Notes: a model not told the origin generated them from the sequence alone. A stretch of DNA of 64,000 nt from Serratia oryzae (GCF_001976145.1 NZ_MOXD01000013.1:1-64000); one strand, 5' to 3'. Counted from the stretch's first letter, positions 38,933 through 48,746 are shown. A program made the numbers and translations.

Positions 38933-39100
38933 GGGGGTCTCCTTTCACTCGTGTTGTCACATTGTTTCAAATGGCGCTTTCCCCGGTAAAGCTGGAAGCG
39001 CTAAAATCACTGTTCTTATGTTGGTTTGGCCAGAAGGCCGCAACGACGCCGCGATGATATCATAGCGGACTTGGGGTTGTTACAAACAGGTACCACTAAA

Positions 39101-39928
39101 GTGAACAATATAGACCCAAAGCAACCTATAAACGCGACTGCGATCACAGGCATGATCCAGGCCCCGGTTTTTCAGCGCGGGCAACTGTCCGCTGCGCAGC
39201 AAGACTGGCTGGCGCAAGAGGTTCCGGTCGCGCTGGTCTATAACGGCATTTCCCACGTGGTGATGATGTGCACCCCTAAAGATCTGGAGGCCTTCGCCCT
39301 GGGTTTTTCCCTGTCGGAAGGTATTATCGACTCGCCACGCGATATCTACAGTATAGAGGTAAATCCCACCTGCAACGGCCTTGAGGTGCAGATTGAGCTT
39401 TCCAGCCGCCGTTTTAGCGGGCTGAAAGAGCGCCGCCGCGCGATGGCGGGCCGCACCGGCTGCGGCGTCTGCGGTATTGAGCAACTGGCAGATATTTTCC
39501 GCCCGGTCACCCCGCTGCCGTTCAGCCAAACCTTCTCGCTCGCCAATCTCGATCGCGCGCTGGGGCAACTGCGCCAGGTACAGGAAGTCGGCCAGCATAC
39601 CGGCTGCACTCATGCCGCCAGTTGGATCTCGCCGGAAGGTGAACTGCTGGGCGGCTGCGAAGACGTGGGCCGCCACGTGGCGCTGGACAAAATGCTCGGC
39701 CTGCGCGCCAAACAGGGCTGGCAGCAGGGGGCGATCCTGGTATCCAGCCGCGCCAGCTATGAGATGGTGCAAAAATCAGCGATGTGCGGTGCCGAGATCC
39801 TGTTCGTAGTCTCTGCCGCCACCTCGCTGGCGGTGGAGATCGCCGAGCGCAGTAACTTAACGCTAGTCGGTTTCAGCAAACCGGGCCGGGCGACGGTGTT
39901 TACACATCCGCAGCGCATTGTCGATTAG
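39101..39928 (+). CDS. fdhD: Formate dehydrogenase sulfurtransferase FdhD
   Basis: 275 residues. FdhD carries sulfur from IscS to the molybdenum cofactor before its insertion in formate dehydrogenases. The essential CxxC is in [34 protein letters not shown] and [16 protein letters not shown] are family signatures. I chose the GTG at 39101 because similarity to E. coli FdhD (277 residues) covers that length. Divergent from fdoG across a 168-base region that must hold both promoters. Confidence 0.95.
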   Translation: MNNIDPKQPINATAITGMIQAPVFQRGQLSAAQQDWLAQEVPVALVYNGISHVVMMCTPKDLEAFALGFSLSEGIIDSPRDIYSIEVNPTCNGLEVQIELSSRRFSGLKERRRAMAGRTGCGVCGIEQLADIFRPVTPLPFSQTFSLANLDRALGQLRQVQEVGQHTGCTHAASWISPEGELLGGCEDVGRHVALDKMLGLRAKQGWQQGAILVSSRASYEMVQKSAMCGAEILFVVSAATSLAVEIAERSNLTLVGFSKPGRATVFTHPQRIVD

Positions 39929-39954
39929 CACAGAAACCACACAACCCATACGGC

Positions 39955-39993
39955 ATTGATAATCATTTTCAATCTCATTTAATACCCTATAAT
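39955..39993 (+). promoter_or_regulatory. sodA promoter with Fur-like box
   Basis: ATTGATAATCATTTTCAAT (39955-39973) resembles the Fur box GATAATGATAATCATTATC, and TATAAT is at 39988-39993. E. coli sodA is likewise repressed by Fur. The start codon is 66 bases downstream. Confidence 0.65.
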
Positions 39994-40058
39994 GGGACCC
40001 GATTGCTTATGCGGTGCTCATGCCTTGCGCCGCCCAACACCCATTGGAGACGATGATT

Positions 40059-40682
<624 letters not shown>

Positions 40683-40700
40683 CCGACGCGTTTCCAACAC

Positions 40701-40727
40701 TGCCCGCACCGATGCGGGCATTTTTTT
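40701..40727 (+). terminator. Rho-independent terminator of sodA
   Basis: TGCCCGCA / TGCGGGCA stem, four-base loop, then TTTTTTT, 18 bases after the sodA stop. Confidence 0.92.
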
Positions 40728-40818
40728 GTCTGCCTGTCACTAAAGCCTGGTCATTTCTTGCCGATATTTTGTTCAGTTAACGATCGCCTTGAATAGGAAA
40801 ACCTTATGGCGGCACTGA

Positions 40819-41034
40819 AAACAGTGTCAGGAAAGTTCACCCATCTCACAATCCGCTGCCGCCGCCGATTCGCTGGAGGAACAGGCGGAAATGCTGTTGC
40901 AGCGCGTTTCGGTCTTCCGCTTAGCCGATCGCCATGAGCTCAGTGAGGTGAAAACGGCAACGCTCAAAGCCCCTCCGGCTGGCAAACCGCGGGAAACCAG
41001 CACCACAGCAGAAAACAACTGGACCACTTTCTGA
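40819..41034 (+). pseudogene. Methyl-accepting chemotaxis protein, C-terminal fragment
   Basis: The frame from just after a TGA at 40816 to a TGA at 41032 gives ~71 residues: SQSAAAADSLEEQAEMLLQRV then SVFRL. This is the characteristic end of methyl-accepting chemotaxis receptors (AAAAESLEEQAxxLxxxVxxF). A ~40-residue hydrophilic tail follows, ending NNWTTF, an aromatic pentapeptide like the CheR/CheB-docking NWETF of Tar and Tsr. The sensor, membrane and signalling parts are missing. A terminator-like hairpin follows, as for a real gene end. Confidence 0.8.
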
Positions 41035-41040
41035 CACGGC

Positions 41041-41063
41041 CCCGCCTGTCAATAGCAGGCGGG
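41041..41063 (+). terminator. Stem-loop after the chemoreceptor fragment
   Basis: CCCGCCTG / CAGGCGGG around TCAATAG, then TTGTGCTGTTG; probably the terminator of the original receptor gene. Confidence 0.65.
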
Positions 41064-41139
41064 TTGTGCTGTTGCTCACTGCCGACTCAGGGTATTCTGG
41101 GCTGTACCCCTGGTTTGCACGATGAAAGTGGAGGCAATG

Positions 41140-41811
41140 ATGCAGCACCCCGAGGTTTATGCCGGCAGCATCCAACCCTACGCAGGCATGCGGCCCAGCG
41201 CCATTGCCAAACGCCGGGTCGATGGCGCAGTGATACTCACGCCGCTAGGTTTGATAGGCGATGAACAGGCAGAAAAGGCCCATCACGGCGGGCCGGATCG
41301 CGCGCTCTGCCACTACCCACGTGAACATTATGCCCACTGGCGCGAGCAGTTCCCGGCGCAGGCCGAGCTGTTCGAGGCCCCGGCGTTTGGTGAGAACCTT
41401 TCCACCCTCGGCCTGACCGAAGACAACGTGTTTATAGGCGATATCTACCGCTGGGGGGATGCACTGATCCAGGTCACTCAGCCACGCTCACCGTGCTTTA
41501 AACTTAACGCGCACTTCGCAATTGACGATCTCTCGGTGCTGATGCAACAAAGCGGCCGCTGCGGCTGGCTCTATCGCGTTATTGCAGCCGGTATGGTCAG
41601 CGGCGATCGGCCGCTTGAGCTGGTCACCCGCAGCAGCGACGTTTCCGTCGCCGAGGCCATTGGCATTGCCTGGCACCTGCCGTTCGACGCAGAGCAGTAT
41701 CGCCGCCTGCTGGCGGTGGCCGGGCTTTCTGCCAGTTGGAGCAAAACCATGCTGACGCGCATTACGGCCAGCAGAATTGAAGACTTCAATCGCCGCTTGC
41801 TTGGCCACTGA
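41140..41811 (+). CDS. yiiM: MOSC-domain protein YiiM
   Basis: About 223 residues, close to E. coli YiiM. A MOSC domain with the reactive cysteine in QPRSPCFKLN and the motifs HGGPDRALCHYPREHY and PAFGENLSTLGLTE. YiiM reduces N-hydroxylated compounds such as 6-hydroxylaminopurine using molybdenum cofactor. GGAGG lies five bases before the ATG at 41140; ATGs at 41137 and 41122 are alternatives. Stands alone. Confidence 0.92.
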   Translation: MQHPEVYAGSIQPYAGMRPSAIAKRRVDGAVILTPLGLIGDEQAEKAHHGGPDRALCHYPREHYAHWREQFPAQAELFEAPAFGENLSTLGLTEDNVFIGDIYRWGDALIQVTQPRSPCFKLNAHFAIDDLSVLMQQSGRCGWLYRVIAAGMVSGDRPLELVTRSSDVSVAEAIGIAWHLPFDAEQYRRLLAVAGLSASWSKTMLTRITASRIEDFNRRLLGH

Positions 41812-41859
41812 AGCAGGGGAAGAGCGTCTGGGGCGAACCCTTGTGCCCCAGCACCGCAG

Positions 41860-42222
41860 TCAGAAGGCTTTTTTCGCGTAACCGGTCACCACTTTCAGGC
41901 CCATCTCACGGCCTAGCGCCGTCATTGGGTGCACTACGATCAGGCCGCGCACATTTTTCTTCAGCGAACCCATATCCGCCTGCTCTTTTTTGGTGATCTC
42001 ACGGCTGAACGGCAGTTGGCTCAGCTTCTGGGCTTCTGCACTCAGCTTCTCTACACGCACGTGCTTCAGGCGTTCAATTTCTGCCGCCAGCTTCTCTTTT
42101 TCTTTGGTGTGCTGCGCGATCAGGTCGATATTGCCCTGTTGGATCACCGCGGTATCTTTATGCTTCAGTGCGTCCAGCAGGTCGCTAAGGCGCTTAATCT
42201 CTGCCTTTTCTATCTCTTTCAT
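41860..42222 (-). CDS. yibL: YibL, ribosome-associated DUF2810 protein
   Basis: A 120-residue, highly charged protein with a coiled-coil N-terminal half ([31 protein letters not shown]) and a conserved C-terminus ([23 protein letters not shown]). Same length as E. coli YibL, which co-purifies with ribosomes; its function is unknown. In E. coli it is close to mtlR; here a regulator/exporter pair lies between them. Confidence 0.93.
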   Translation of the reverse strand: MKEIEKAEIKRLSDLLDALKHKDTAVIQQGNIDLIAQHTKEKEKLAAEIERLKHVRVEKLSAEAQKLSQLPFSREITKKEQADMGSLKKNVRGLIVVHPMTALGREMGLKVVTGYAKKAF

Positions 42223-42299
42223 GGTCTTTGGCCTGTGTATGCCGCTATTGGCACGCTAAAAATGATGCAGGCAGTATAGCAAAACGCCGATCGTTCGTC

Positions 42300-43757
42300 T
42301 TACGCAATTCCCGCTGGCAGCCCGCCCATTTCGCAGGCTTTGGCCCCCACGCGCGCCAGCGCCTGGGAGTAGCGCGCATCAAACGGATAACAGCAGGAAA
42401 GCCGCAGCCCATTACGATAACGCCCGCTGGGGGAATACAGCGTGCCCGGCGTCAGGCAGATCTGTTCTTCAAGCAACTGGTGGAACAGTGCTACCGCATC
42501 CACCGCCGGCGGGAACTCAACCCAGAACACAAATCCCCCTGCGGGCTGCGTCGCCCGCGTGCCGCGCGGGAAATGGCGGGCGATCAGCGCTCTGGCCTCT
42601 TCCACCTGTGCGGCATAGCGTTTGCGCAGGTTGCGCAAATGATGATCGTAGCCACCGGCTTCCAGAAACGTCGCCAGCGTTTCCGACAGCAGCAGTGACT
42701 CCGACATGGAAGAGACCGCCTTCAGCTTATGCAGCGCTTCGCTAAAACGCCCACCGGCCACCCAGCCAATGCGGAAATCCGGTGCCAGCGTTTTGGTAAA
42801 GCTGGAGCAAAACAACACCCAGCCATCGCGATCGAACGATTTCACCGCCGGGCTGAGCGCACTGCCGAATTGCAGTTCGGCGTACAGACCATCTTCGATC
42901 AGTGGCACCTGGTGATCGTTCATCAGCCGCGCCAGCCGTTTTTTCGCCGCCAGCGGCATGGTGCACCCGAGCGGGTTTTGCACCGTCGGCATGGCGATCA
43001 CCGCATTGAGGCGTTTTTCTTGCAGCAACAGTTCCAGTGCGTCCAAAGAGAGGCCATGCTGCGAGTCGGTCGGGATCTCCAAGGCTTTCAACCCCAGGCT
43101 GGCGAGCAGCGGCAGCAGGTAAAAGTAGGTTGGCGATTCCAGGCCCACGCAATCGCCCGGTTTGGTGGTGGCGCGCAGCGCCAGTTGCAGCGCCTCCATG
43201 CAGCCGTGCGTCAGGGTGATATCTCCTGGCTCCAGCAACATACCCAAGGTCATTGAACGCCGGGCGACCTGCTGGCGCAGCCGCAGGCTGCCGGGGGGCA
43301 ATGCGTATTGCCCGATCAGGTTCGGCTGGCGGCGCAGTTGTGAAGCAAGCATACGCCCCAGCTTGCTGCCGGGATAAAAATCGCTGGTTTGCGGGCAGGC
43401 CAGCGACAGATTGGTAAACGCCGGATTCTGCTGGGCGGCAAACACGGTATCGATCAACGCCAGCACGTCATCCGCCGGTTTTTCTATGCGGTTACTGGGG
43501 GCCGAGGCGGTTTTCAGCGCCGGTAGCGTGGCACGCACATAGAAGCCGGACTGGGGCCGCGCTTCGATCAGCCCACGGTCTTCCAACTGGCGGTAAGCCG
43601 CCACCACGGTATTGATGCTGACGTTATGGGTCTGCGCGCAGCGCCGTACCGAAGGCAGGCGGCTGCCGGGCAACAGGGTGCCACGGCGAATCGCCACCGC
43701 CAGCGTATCAGCCAGTTGTCGGTAACGAATGTCCGGGGTCTCATCAAGCAGGGTCAC
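42300..43757 (-). CDS. MocR/PdxR-family regulator (GntR HTH plus aminotransferase domain)
   Basis: About 485 residues. The N-terminal ~75 residues are a GntR winged helix (RYRQLADTLAVAIRRG; LPSVRRCAQTHNVSINTVVAAYRQL). The remainder is a type I aminotransferase-like domain with probable PLP lysine in SSFTKTLAPDFRIGW. These regulators sense amino-acid or vitamin B6-type effectors. I chose the GTG at 43757 because GGAG precedes it and the HTH begins soon after; upstream codons continue into the operator. The gene is divergent from a LysE/RhtB exporter with a perfect palindrome between, so it probably controls that exporter. Confidence 0.88.
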   Translation of the reverse strand: MTLLDETPDIRYRQLADTLAVAIRRGTLLPGSRLPSVRRCAQTHNVSINTVVAAYRQLEDRGLIEARPQSGFYVRATLPALKTASAPSNRIEKPADDVLALIDTVFAAQQNPAFTNLSLACPQTSDFYPGSKLGRMLASQLRRQPNLIGQYALPPGSLRLRQQVARRSMTLGMLLEPGDITLTHGCMEALQLALRATTKPGDCVGLESPTYFYLLPLLASLGLKALEIPTDSQHGLSLDALELLLQEKRLNAVIAMPTVQNPLGCTMPLAAKKRLARLMNDHQVPLIEDGLYAELQFGSALSPAVKSFDRDGWVLFCSSFTKTLAPDFRIGWVAGGRFSEALHKLKAVSSMSESLLLSETLATFLEAGGYDHHLRNLRKRYAAQVEEARALIARHFPRGTRATQPAGGFVFWVEFPPAVDAVALFHQLLEEQICLTPGTLYSPSGRYRNGLRLSCCYPFDARYSQALARVGAKACEMGGLPAGIA

Positions 43758-43773
43758 AGTTTGGCTCCAATTA

Positions 43774-43809
43774 ATGGTTACAGTTTTAAAATAGTGCAAC
43801 TGTAACCAT
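43774..43809. promoter_or_regulatory. Palindromic operator between MocR regulator and exporter
   Basis: ATGGTTACAGTT (43774-43785) and AACTGTAACCAT (43798-43809) are perfect 12-base inverted arms 12 bases apart, in the short gap between divergent genes. Probable binding site of the MocR-type regulator. Confidence 0.75.
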
Positions 43810-43899
43810 AACAATACTGCATTTCTGGCTCTGTCACCATTCCCCTTCGGCCCTTATGCTGATAACCAACCCGCATCTCTACCCTTTAGGAGCTTTTCT

Positions 43900-44508
43900 A
43901 TGCTGGATTCAGCCTTTGTCAGTTACGTTACCGTGATGTCGATTACCCCCGGCCCCAACAACCTGTTGCTGGCCTCCTCCGGCGTCAACTTTGGTATTCG
44001 TCGCACCTTGCCAATGGTGTTTGGCATCGTGGCAGGCTGTGCCGTGCAGCTCGCGCTGACCAACACGCTGCTGGCCGTGGCCCTCAGTTGGGTGGGCGCT
44101 ATCCGCTTCCCGTTGGCCGTCGTGGGCTGTACCTATCTGCTGTGGCTATCGTGGAAGCTGTTCAAAGCCGCTTCACCGGATGCCAAGCAGCAGGCACAGC
44201 CAATGCGCTTTATCAATGGCGCGCTGTTTCAGGCCATCAACCCGAAGGTCTGGCTGATGGCGATTAACGTGGCGATCCTGTTCGCCCCGCGCGAAGGAGC
44301 CACGCTGAGCCAAACGCTGCTGATCATAGCCGGCTTCTGCATAGTGAATATTCCCTGCATTCTGGTTTGGGCATTGATGGGCGATCGGCTGCGCCACGCG
44401 CTGCGCGTGACCTGGAAGCTGAGATTATTTAACACGCTGATGGCAGGTTTGATGGCCACAACCGCATTGTGGCTGCTGTTTGATGAATGGCGTACTGCCT
44501 TCGCTTAA
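43900..44508 (+). CDS. LysE/RhtB-family amino-acid exporter
   Basis: A 202-residue membrane protein with about six helices. The N-terminal motif SITPGPNNLLLASSGVNFG is the RhtB/LysE family signature. Members export amino acids or related metabolites; the substrate here is unknown but is probably linked to the effector of the divergent MocR-type regulator. AGGAG precedes the ATG. Its stop overlaps the end of mtlR on the other strand by four bases, so the genes converge tightly. Confidence 0.88.
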   Translation: MLDSAFVSYVTVMSITPGPNNLLLASSGVNFGIRRTLPMVFGIVAGCAVQLALTNTLLAVALSWVGAIRFPLAVVGCTYLLWLSWKLFKAASPDAKQQAQPMRFINGALFQAINPKVWLMAINVAILFAPREGATLSQTLLIIAGFCIVNIPCILVWALMGDRLRHALRVTWKLRLFNTLMAGLMATTALWLLFDEWRTAFA

Positions 44509-45113
44509 GGCTTTTGCGCACCGAGTGGAGAGAGGCGGGAGGGTTGTTTAGCCCCGATACCGGCCAGCAGTTCGGTCACCGACAGCACCATGGTGGAACG
44601 CACCATCTGCTGGTAACGCTGGTGCTGCATGGCAATCAGCGATTCATCCGCTTCGCCAGGTTGCAGGAAGGTTGGCACCGGCGGCAAGGCGCTGACACAG
44701 TGCAATTCACTGAAAGGGCCAAGGATTTCGTCATCGATAAAGCGGTATTCCGAGCCATCGTGATTCAGCTCTTCACGCATCGCCATCAGCAGTTCGGCAT
44801 CTTCATACTCGTGGCGTGAAATCACGCCCAAGCCATACATCAGCTTGAGACGGACCGAAAGCTCACCCAGCGGCCCTTCGCCGGACAATAAGGGCTCGAC
44901 GGCATATTTCACCGCGTAGTCATCTTTGCGGAACACTTGAACCACCAGTATGTTAAGCGCTTCTGCCAGCAGATCGACCGCTGCAATCAGAAAACTGCGC
45001 ACCGTCTTACCTGCGTTCAGTTTTTCCAGAACTTTATTTTCAAATGCCTGTGCTTGTTCCATCATCGCTTTTCGAATGGCGTGGGAAGAGTACTTTAACA
45101 CTCTATTGTTCAT
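44505..45113 (-). CDS. mtlR: Mannitol operon repressor MtlR
   Basis: About 202 residues, a helical MtlR-family protein (LNAGKTVRSFLIAAVDLL; FRKDDYAVKYAVEPLL; REELNHDG). MtlR represses the mtl operon, probably by protein contacts because it lacks an obvious DNA-binding motif. Last gene of mtlADR. The C-terminal ~12 residues (QPSRLSPLGAQKP) differ from E. coli and overlap the convergent exporter gene. Two consecutive ATG/TTG-type starts exist at 45116 and 45113. Confidence 0.92.
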   Translation of the reverse strand: MNNRVLKYSSHAIRKAMMEQAQAFENKVLEKLNAGKTVRSFLIAAVDLLAEALNILVVQVFRKDDYAVKYAVEPLLSGEGPLGELSVRLKLMYGLGVISRHEYEDAELLMAMREELNHDGSEYRFIDDEILGPFSELHCVSALPPVPTFLQPGEADESLIAMQHQRYQQMVRSTMVLSVTELLAGIGAKQPSRLSPLGAQKP

Positions 45114-45227
45114 CAATCGTTGCCACTAACCAGGCTTCGTTGACGCGATCCGTTGGCGAACGGACTGCGCAGCGTACACGGAGTCAGTACAGAGGTCGAG
45201 CATCACTCTCGTGCAAGGCTCACCCGT

Positions 45228-45296
45228 TCCCTCTCCTTTGAGGAATGGAATAGAGTGAGGGGGAGCACACCGCACTCAATCCCCTCACCCCAACCT
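45228..45296. repeat. TGAGGGGGAGC-type intergenic repeat
   Basis: CCCTCTCCTTTGAGGAATGG, then GAGTGAGGGGGAGC and CCCCTCACCCC. Shares its ends with the repeats at 33238 and 23170 but is partly degenerate. Lies in the 185-base gap between mtlD and mtlR. Confidence 0.65.
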
Positions 45297-45298
45297 GC

Positions 45299-46453
45299 TT
45301 AGCGCTGCTGCATGGCGTTATAGGCAGCGACCGCTTCGCTCACCACGGCGCTGTCAGCCGGTAAACCGGAGATTTGCGCCAGCGCGGCCTGTGGCCCCAG
45401 CGTTGCCAGCAGTTCTACCAGCTCTTTGGCCTGCGGATCCTGTTCACTGCGATAGCTCATGGCGGCAGCAATGCCCTGGATCAGATTGGCGTGTGGTAGG
45501 CCGTATTCCAGCGTGCCCAACAGCGGTTTGATCAGGCGATCGCCCGCGCTCAGCTTACGCAGCGGCTGGCGGCCAACGCGCTCTACGTCATCGTGCAGGT
45601 ACGGGTTTTCAAAGCGTGACAGGATTTTGTTGATATACGCCGCATGCTTGTCGGCCTCAAAACCGTAACGCTTGATCAGCACCGCGCCGCTCTCTTCCAT
45701 CGCACCTTTCACCGTTTGGCGAATCGCCGGATCGAGGATGGCATCGCGGATGGTCAGTAAGTTAGCCTGCTGGCCAAGATAGGCGGTGATCGCATGGCCG
45801 GTGTTGAGGGTAAACAGCTTGCGCTCAACGAACGCCATCAGGTTGTCGGTCAGTTCCATGCCAGCAATTGCCGGCGGCTGGCCTTTAAACTGAGTTTGAT
45901 CGACAATCCATTCGCTGAAGGTTTCTACCGTCACTTCCAGCGGATCGTTGCTGCCCGCTTCTGCAGGCGGCACGATGCGGTCTACGGCGGAATCGACAAA
46001 GCCGACATGCTGCTCAACCCAGGCCTGCTCATCCTGCGGCAGCGCATCGAACACGTGCTGCTTCAGTTGGCTGGTGCCGCGCACCATGTTCTCGCAGGCG
46101 ATGATGTTCAGCGGCTGGGTATTCCCTTGCTGATGGCGTTTAACCAGCCCTTTGGCGATCGTCCCGGCGATCCTCGCCAGGATCTGCGGGCCCACGGCGG
46201 TGGTCACGATATCCGCAGTCGCGATCAACGCCACCACCTCTTCGCTGCCGCTGTTGACGGCGCTGACGTTGTTCACGTTCTCAACCCGCGCCTGCTCACC
46301 CACCACATGCACCTGGTAGCTTTTGCGTTTGTTCAGCTCATCCAGCACCGTCTGGTTAACATCAGCAAAAGTCAGTTCGGCATGTGCATCGGCGAGCAGT
46401 TTGCCGATAAAACCACGGCCGATATTCCCGGCTCCGAAGTGTAATGCTTTCAT
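45299..46453 (-). CDS. mtlD: Mannitol-1-phosphate 5-dehydrogenase
   Basis: A 384-residue cytoplasmic enzyme that oxidises mannitol 1-phosphate to fructose 6-phosphate with NAD+. The nucleotide-binding start [20 protein letters not shown] and the catalytic signature [16 protein letters not shown] (Lys, Asn, His) of polyol dehydrogenases are visible. Nearly the same length as E. coli MtlD (382). Sits 63 bases after mtlA with a strong hairpin between. Confidence 0.97.
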   Translation of the reverse strand: MKALHFGAGNIGRGFIGKLLADAHAELTFADVNQTVLDELNKRKSYQVHVVGEQARVENVNNVSAVNSGSEEVVALIATADIVTTAVGPQILARIAGTIAKGLVKRHQQGNTQPLNIIACENMVRGTSQLKQHVFDALPQDEQAWVEQHVGFVDSAVDRIVPPAEAGSNDPLEVTVETFSEWIVDQTQFKGQPPAIAGMELTDNLMAFVERKLFTLNTGHAITAYLGQQANLLTIRDAILDPAIRQTVKGAMEESGAVLIKRYGFEADKHAAYINKILSRFENPYLHDDVERVGRQPLRKLSAGDRLIKPLLGTLEYGLPHANLIQGIAAAMSYRSEQDPQAKELVELLATLGPQAALAQISGLPADSAVVSEAVAAYNAMQQR

Positions 46454-46474
46454 AGTCCTACCTTATTAATGTAG

Positions 46475-46498
46475 AAGGGTGCAGCAAGCTGCACCCTT
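46475..46498 (-). other. Intercistronic hairpin between mtlA and mtlD
   Basis: AAGGGTGCAGC / GCTGCACCCTT, a perfect 11-base inverted repeat with only AA between the arms. Without a strong T tract it may act as an mRNA stability or partial-termination element setting the mtlA:mtlD ratio. Confidence 0.7.
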
Positions 46499-46516
46499 TA
46501 AAATGATTCTGTTTTA

Positions 46517-48436
46517 TCAGGCTTTCTTACCGCCAAGCAGATCCAGCACTTCCTGCACGCTAGTGGTGTTCGCCAGCCGCTCAATCACGCTTTCGTCATC
46601 CAGTGCATTGGTCAGGCTGGTGATCACCTGGATATGTTCGTTGTTGCGTGCCGCGATACCGATCACCAGGCGCGCCACTTCATCTTCTTCGTCACCGAAA
46701 CGCACGCCGTGTGGATACTGGCAGAACACCACGCCGGTGCGCAGCACGCGGTCTTTGGCTTCGATGGTGCCATGCGGCACGGCAATCGACTCGCCCAGGT
46801 AGGTGGAAGTCAGCTTCTCACGCTCCAGCATCGCCGGAACATACTCAGGCTCAACGTAGCCGCCTTTCACCAGTTGCTCACCCGCAAAACGGATTGCCTG
46901 TTCTTTGTCGGTGGCATGCAGGTTCAGGAACACGTTGCTTTCGCTCAGTTTGAACAGGTTCTGCTCACCGGCTTCAAAGCTATCGTCCAACGTGGCGATT
47001 ACTTTCTGCTCGGTTTCGCTGGTTTTGTTTGCCGCCACCAAACGCGCGGTCAAATCGTTATACAGTTGGCTGTCGAGGAAGTTGGTCAGCGAGATGTGCT
47101 GGGCCTGCGGCGCATGGCGCATCGCACGCTCGGTGAGATCGCGGTGAGTAATCACCAGATCAACATCTTCCGGCAGGTTGTTGATCGCGCAGTTGGTCAC
47201 GGAGATCTGCTTCAACCCGGCGTCTGCTACTTTCTTACGCAGCACACCGGCCCCCATGGCGCTGGATCCCATACCGGCGTCACAAGCCACGATGATTTTA
47301 CGCACGGTGCTCAGATCGCCATCTACCGCAGCATTAGCCGCTGGCTGGCCACCTTTGGACTGAGCTTTCATGTCCTGCATACGACGGGTTGCTTCTTCCA
47401 GATCGTCTTCTTCCTTCACTTTTGACGTTTTCAGCAGGAAAGAAGAAACCACGAAGGAGACCAGGAAGGCCGCGAAGATCGCCATCAGGTTGGCGAAGTA
47501 GGCACCTTTTGGCGTCATGGCCAATACCGCCAGGATAGAACCGGGAGACGCTGGGGACACCAGGCCGCCGTTCAGCACGGTCAGGGTGAACACACCGGTC
47601 ATACCGCCCAGAATAACCGCCAGGATCAGACGTGGGTTCATCAGCACATAGGGGAAGTAAATCTCGTGAATACCGCCCAGGAAGTGGATGATTGCCGCAC
47701 CGCCCGCAGACTGCTTGGCGCTGCCGCGGCCGAAGAACATATAAGCCATCAGCACACCCAGACCCGGGCCTGGGTTAGCTTCGATCAGGAAGAAGATTGA
47801 CTTACCGGCTTCGGTAGCCTGCTGGATACCCAGCGGCGAGAAGATACCGTGGTTGATGGCGTTGTTCAGGAACAGGATTTTCGCTGGTTCGACGAAGATC
47901 GAGGTCAATGGCAGCAGGTTGTTGACCACCATGATATGCACGCCAGCCGCCAGAATCTTGGACAGCGCTTCAACCAACGGGCCAATGGCGAGGAAGGCGA
48001 GGATCGCCAACAGCATACCGATGATACCGGCAGAGAAGTTGTTGACCAGCATCTCGAAGCCGCTTTTGATCTTGCCGTCTACCCAACGGTCAAAATGTTT
48101 GATCGCCCAGCCGCCCAGCGGGCCAACAATCATCGCACCGAGGAACATCGGCATATCGGCCCCGACGATCACCCCCATGGTGGTGATCGCACCCACCACA
48201 CCACCACGCTCGCCGCCCACCAGCTTACCGCCGGTGTAACCGATCAGCAGTGGCAGCAGATAGGTGATCATTGGGCCAACCAGCTTGGCTAGCGTTTCGT
48301 TAGGTAACCAGCCGGTAGGAATGAATAACGCGGTGATGATACCCCAGGCGATGAATGCGCCAATGTTGGGCATCACCATATTACTCAGGAAACGGCCAAA
48401 GTTTTGCACTTTAACCTTCATATCTGGTGAAAACAT
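46517..48436 (-). CDS. mtlA: Mannitol-specific PTS enzyme IICBA
   Basis: About 639 residues. It imports mannitol and phosphorylates it to mannitol 1-phosphate. Domain IIC (residues ~1-345) is membrane-embedded (GWLPNETLAKLVGPMITYLL). IIB has the phosphocysteine in IVACDAGMGSSAMG (~385). IIA has the phosphohistidine in SIAVPHGTIEAKD (~555). The ATG at 48436 has AGGGG upstream and gives a start similar to E. coli MtlA. First gene of mtlADR, with four CRP-type sites upstream. Confidence 0.97.
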   Translation of the reverse strand: MFSPDMKVKVQNFGRFLSNMVMPNIGAFIAWGIITALFIPTGWLPNETLAKLVGPMITYLLPLLIGYTGGKLVGGERGGVVGAITTMGVIVGADMPMFLGAMIVGPLGGWAIKHFDRWVDGKIKSGFEMLVNNFSAGIIGMLLAILAFLAIGPLVEALSKILAAGVHIMVVNNLLPLTSIFVEPAKILFLNNAINHGIFSPLGIQQATEAGKSIFFLIEANPGPGLGVLMAYMFFGRGSAKQSAGGAAIIHFLGGIHEIYFPYVLMNPRLILAVILGGMTGVFTLTVLNGGLVSPASPGSILAVLAMTPKGAYFANLMAIFAAFLVSFVVSSFLLKTSKVKEEDDLEEATRRMQDMKAQSKGGQPAANAAVDGDLSTVRKIIVACDAGMGSSAMGAGVLRKKVADAGLKQISVTNCAINNLPEDVDLVITHRDLTERAMRHAPQAQHISLTNFLDSQLYNDLTARLVAANKTSETEQKVIATLDDSFEAGEQNLFKLSESNVFLNLHATDKEQAIRFAGEQLVKGGYVEPEYVPAMLEREKLTSTYLGESIAVPHGTIEAKDRVLRTGVVFCQYPHGVRFGDEEDEVARLVIGIAARNNEHIQVITSLTNALDDESVIERLANTTSVQEVLDLLGGKKA

Positions 48437-48569
48437 AAAACACACCCCTATTGTTACGCGCTGACAATAAGAGCGCGTGAAAATTGTTGTAACGTTCCAG
48501 CCATGTTGATGCTGTCTGCGAAACGGACTCTACCACGCTCTTTTTACTGCGCGAACCTCCCGGAAAAAT

Positions 48570-48585
48570 TGTGACAAAAATCACA
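48570..48585. promoter_or_regulatory. CRP site 1 of mtl promoter
   Basis: TGTGACAAAAATCACA, a perfect match to TGTGA-N6-TCACA, 134 bases before the mtlA start. The closest of four sites. Confidence 0.85.
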
Positions 48586-48613
48586 CATACAACCCCAACA
48601 ACCGGGCATTTAT

Positions 48614-48629
48614 AGTGATTAAGATCACA
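48614..48629. promoter_or_regulatory. CRP site 2 of mtl promoter
   Basis: AGTGATTAAGATCACA, one mismatch from the consensus. Centred 44 bases from site 1, which is about four helical turns. Confidence 0.75.
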
Positions 48630-48686
48630 TTTATGCGGTGTAAAAAAAGCACAGCAGGTTGTTAATCGCACAAAACGCAGTGAAAA

Positions 48687-48702
48687 TGAGATATTTATCA
48701 CA
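48687..48702. promoter_or_regulatory. CRP site 3 of mtl promoter
   Basis: TGAGATATTTATCACA, one mismatch from TGTGA-N6-TCACA. Confidence 0.7.
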
Positions 48703-48730
48703 TTTTGTCTTCGGGAATTTGTTCTTATAT

Positions 48731-48746
48731 TGTGACATAAATCACA
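48731..48746. promoter_or_regulatory. CRP site 4 of mtl promoter
   Basis: TGTGACATAAATCACA, a perfect consensus match, again 44 bases from its neighbour. E. coli mtl also has several CRP sites. No gene lies in 48437-48949. Confidence 0.85.

Noticed and set aside
40827-41027. Minus-strand frame after sodA
   Set aside because: The plus strand in the same place encodes a recognisable chemoreceptor tail, which explains the open frame.
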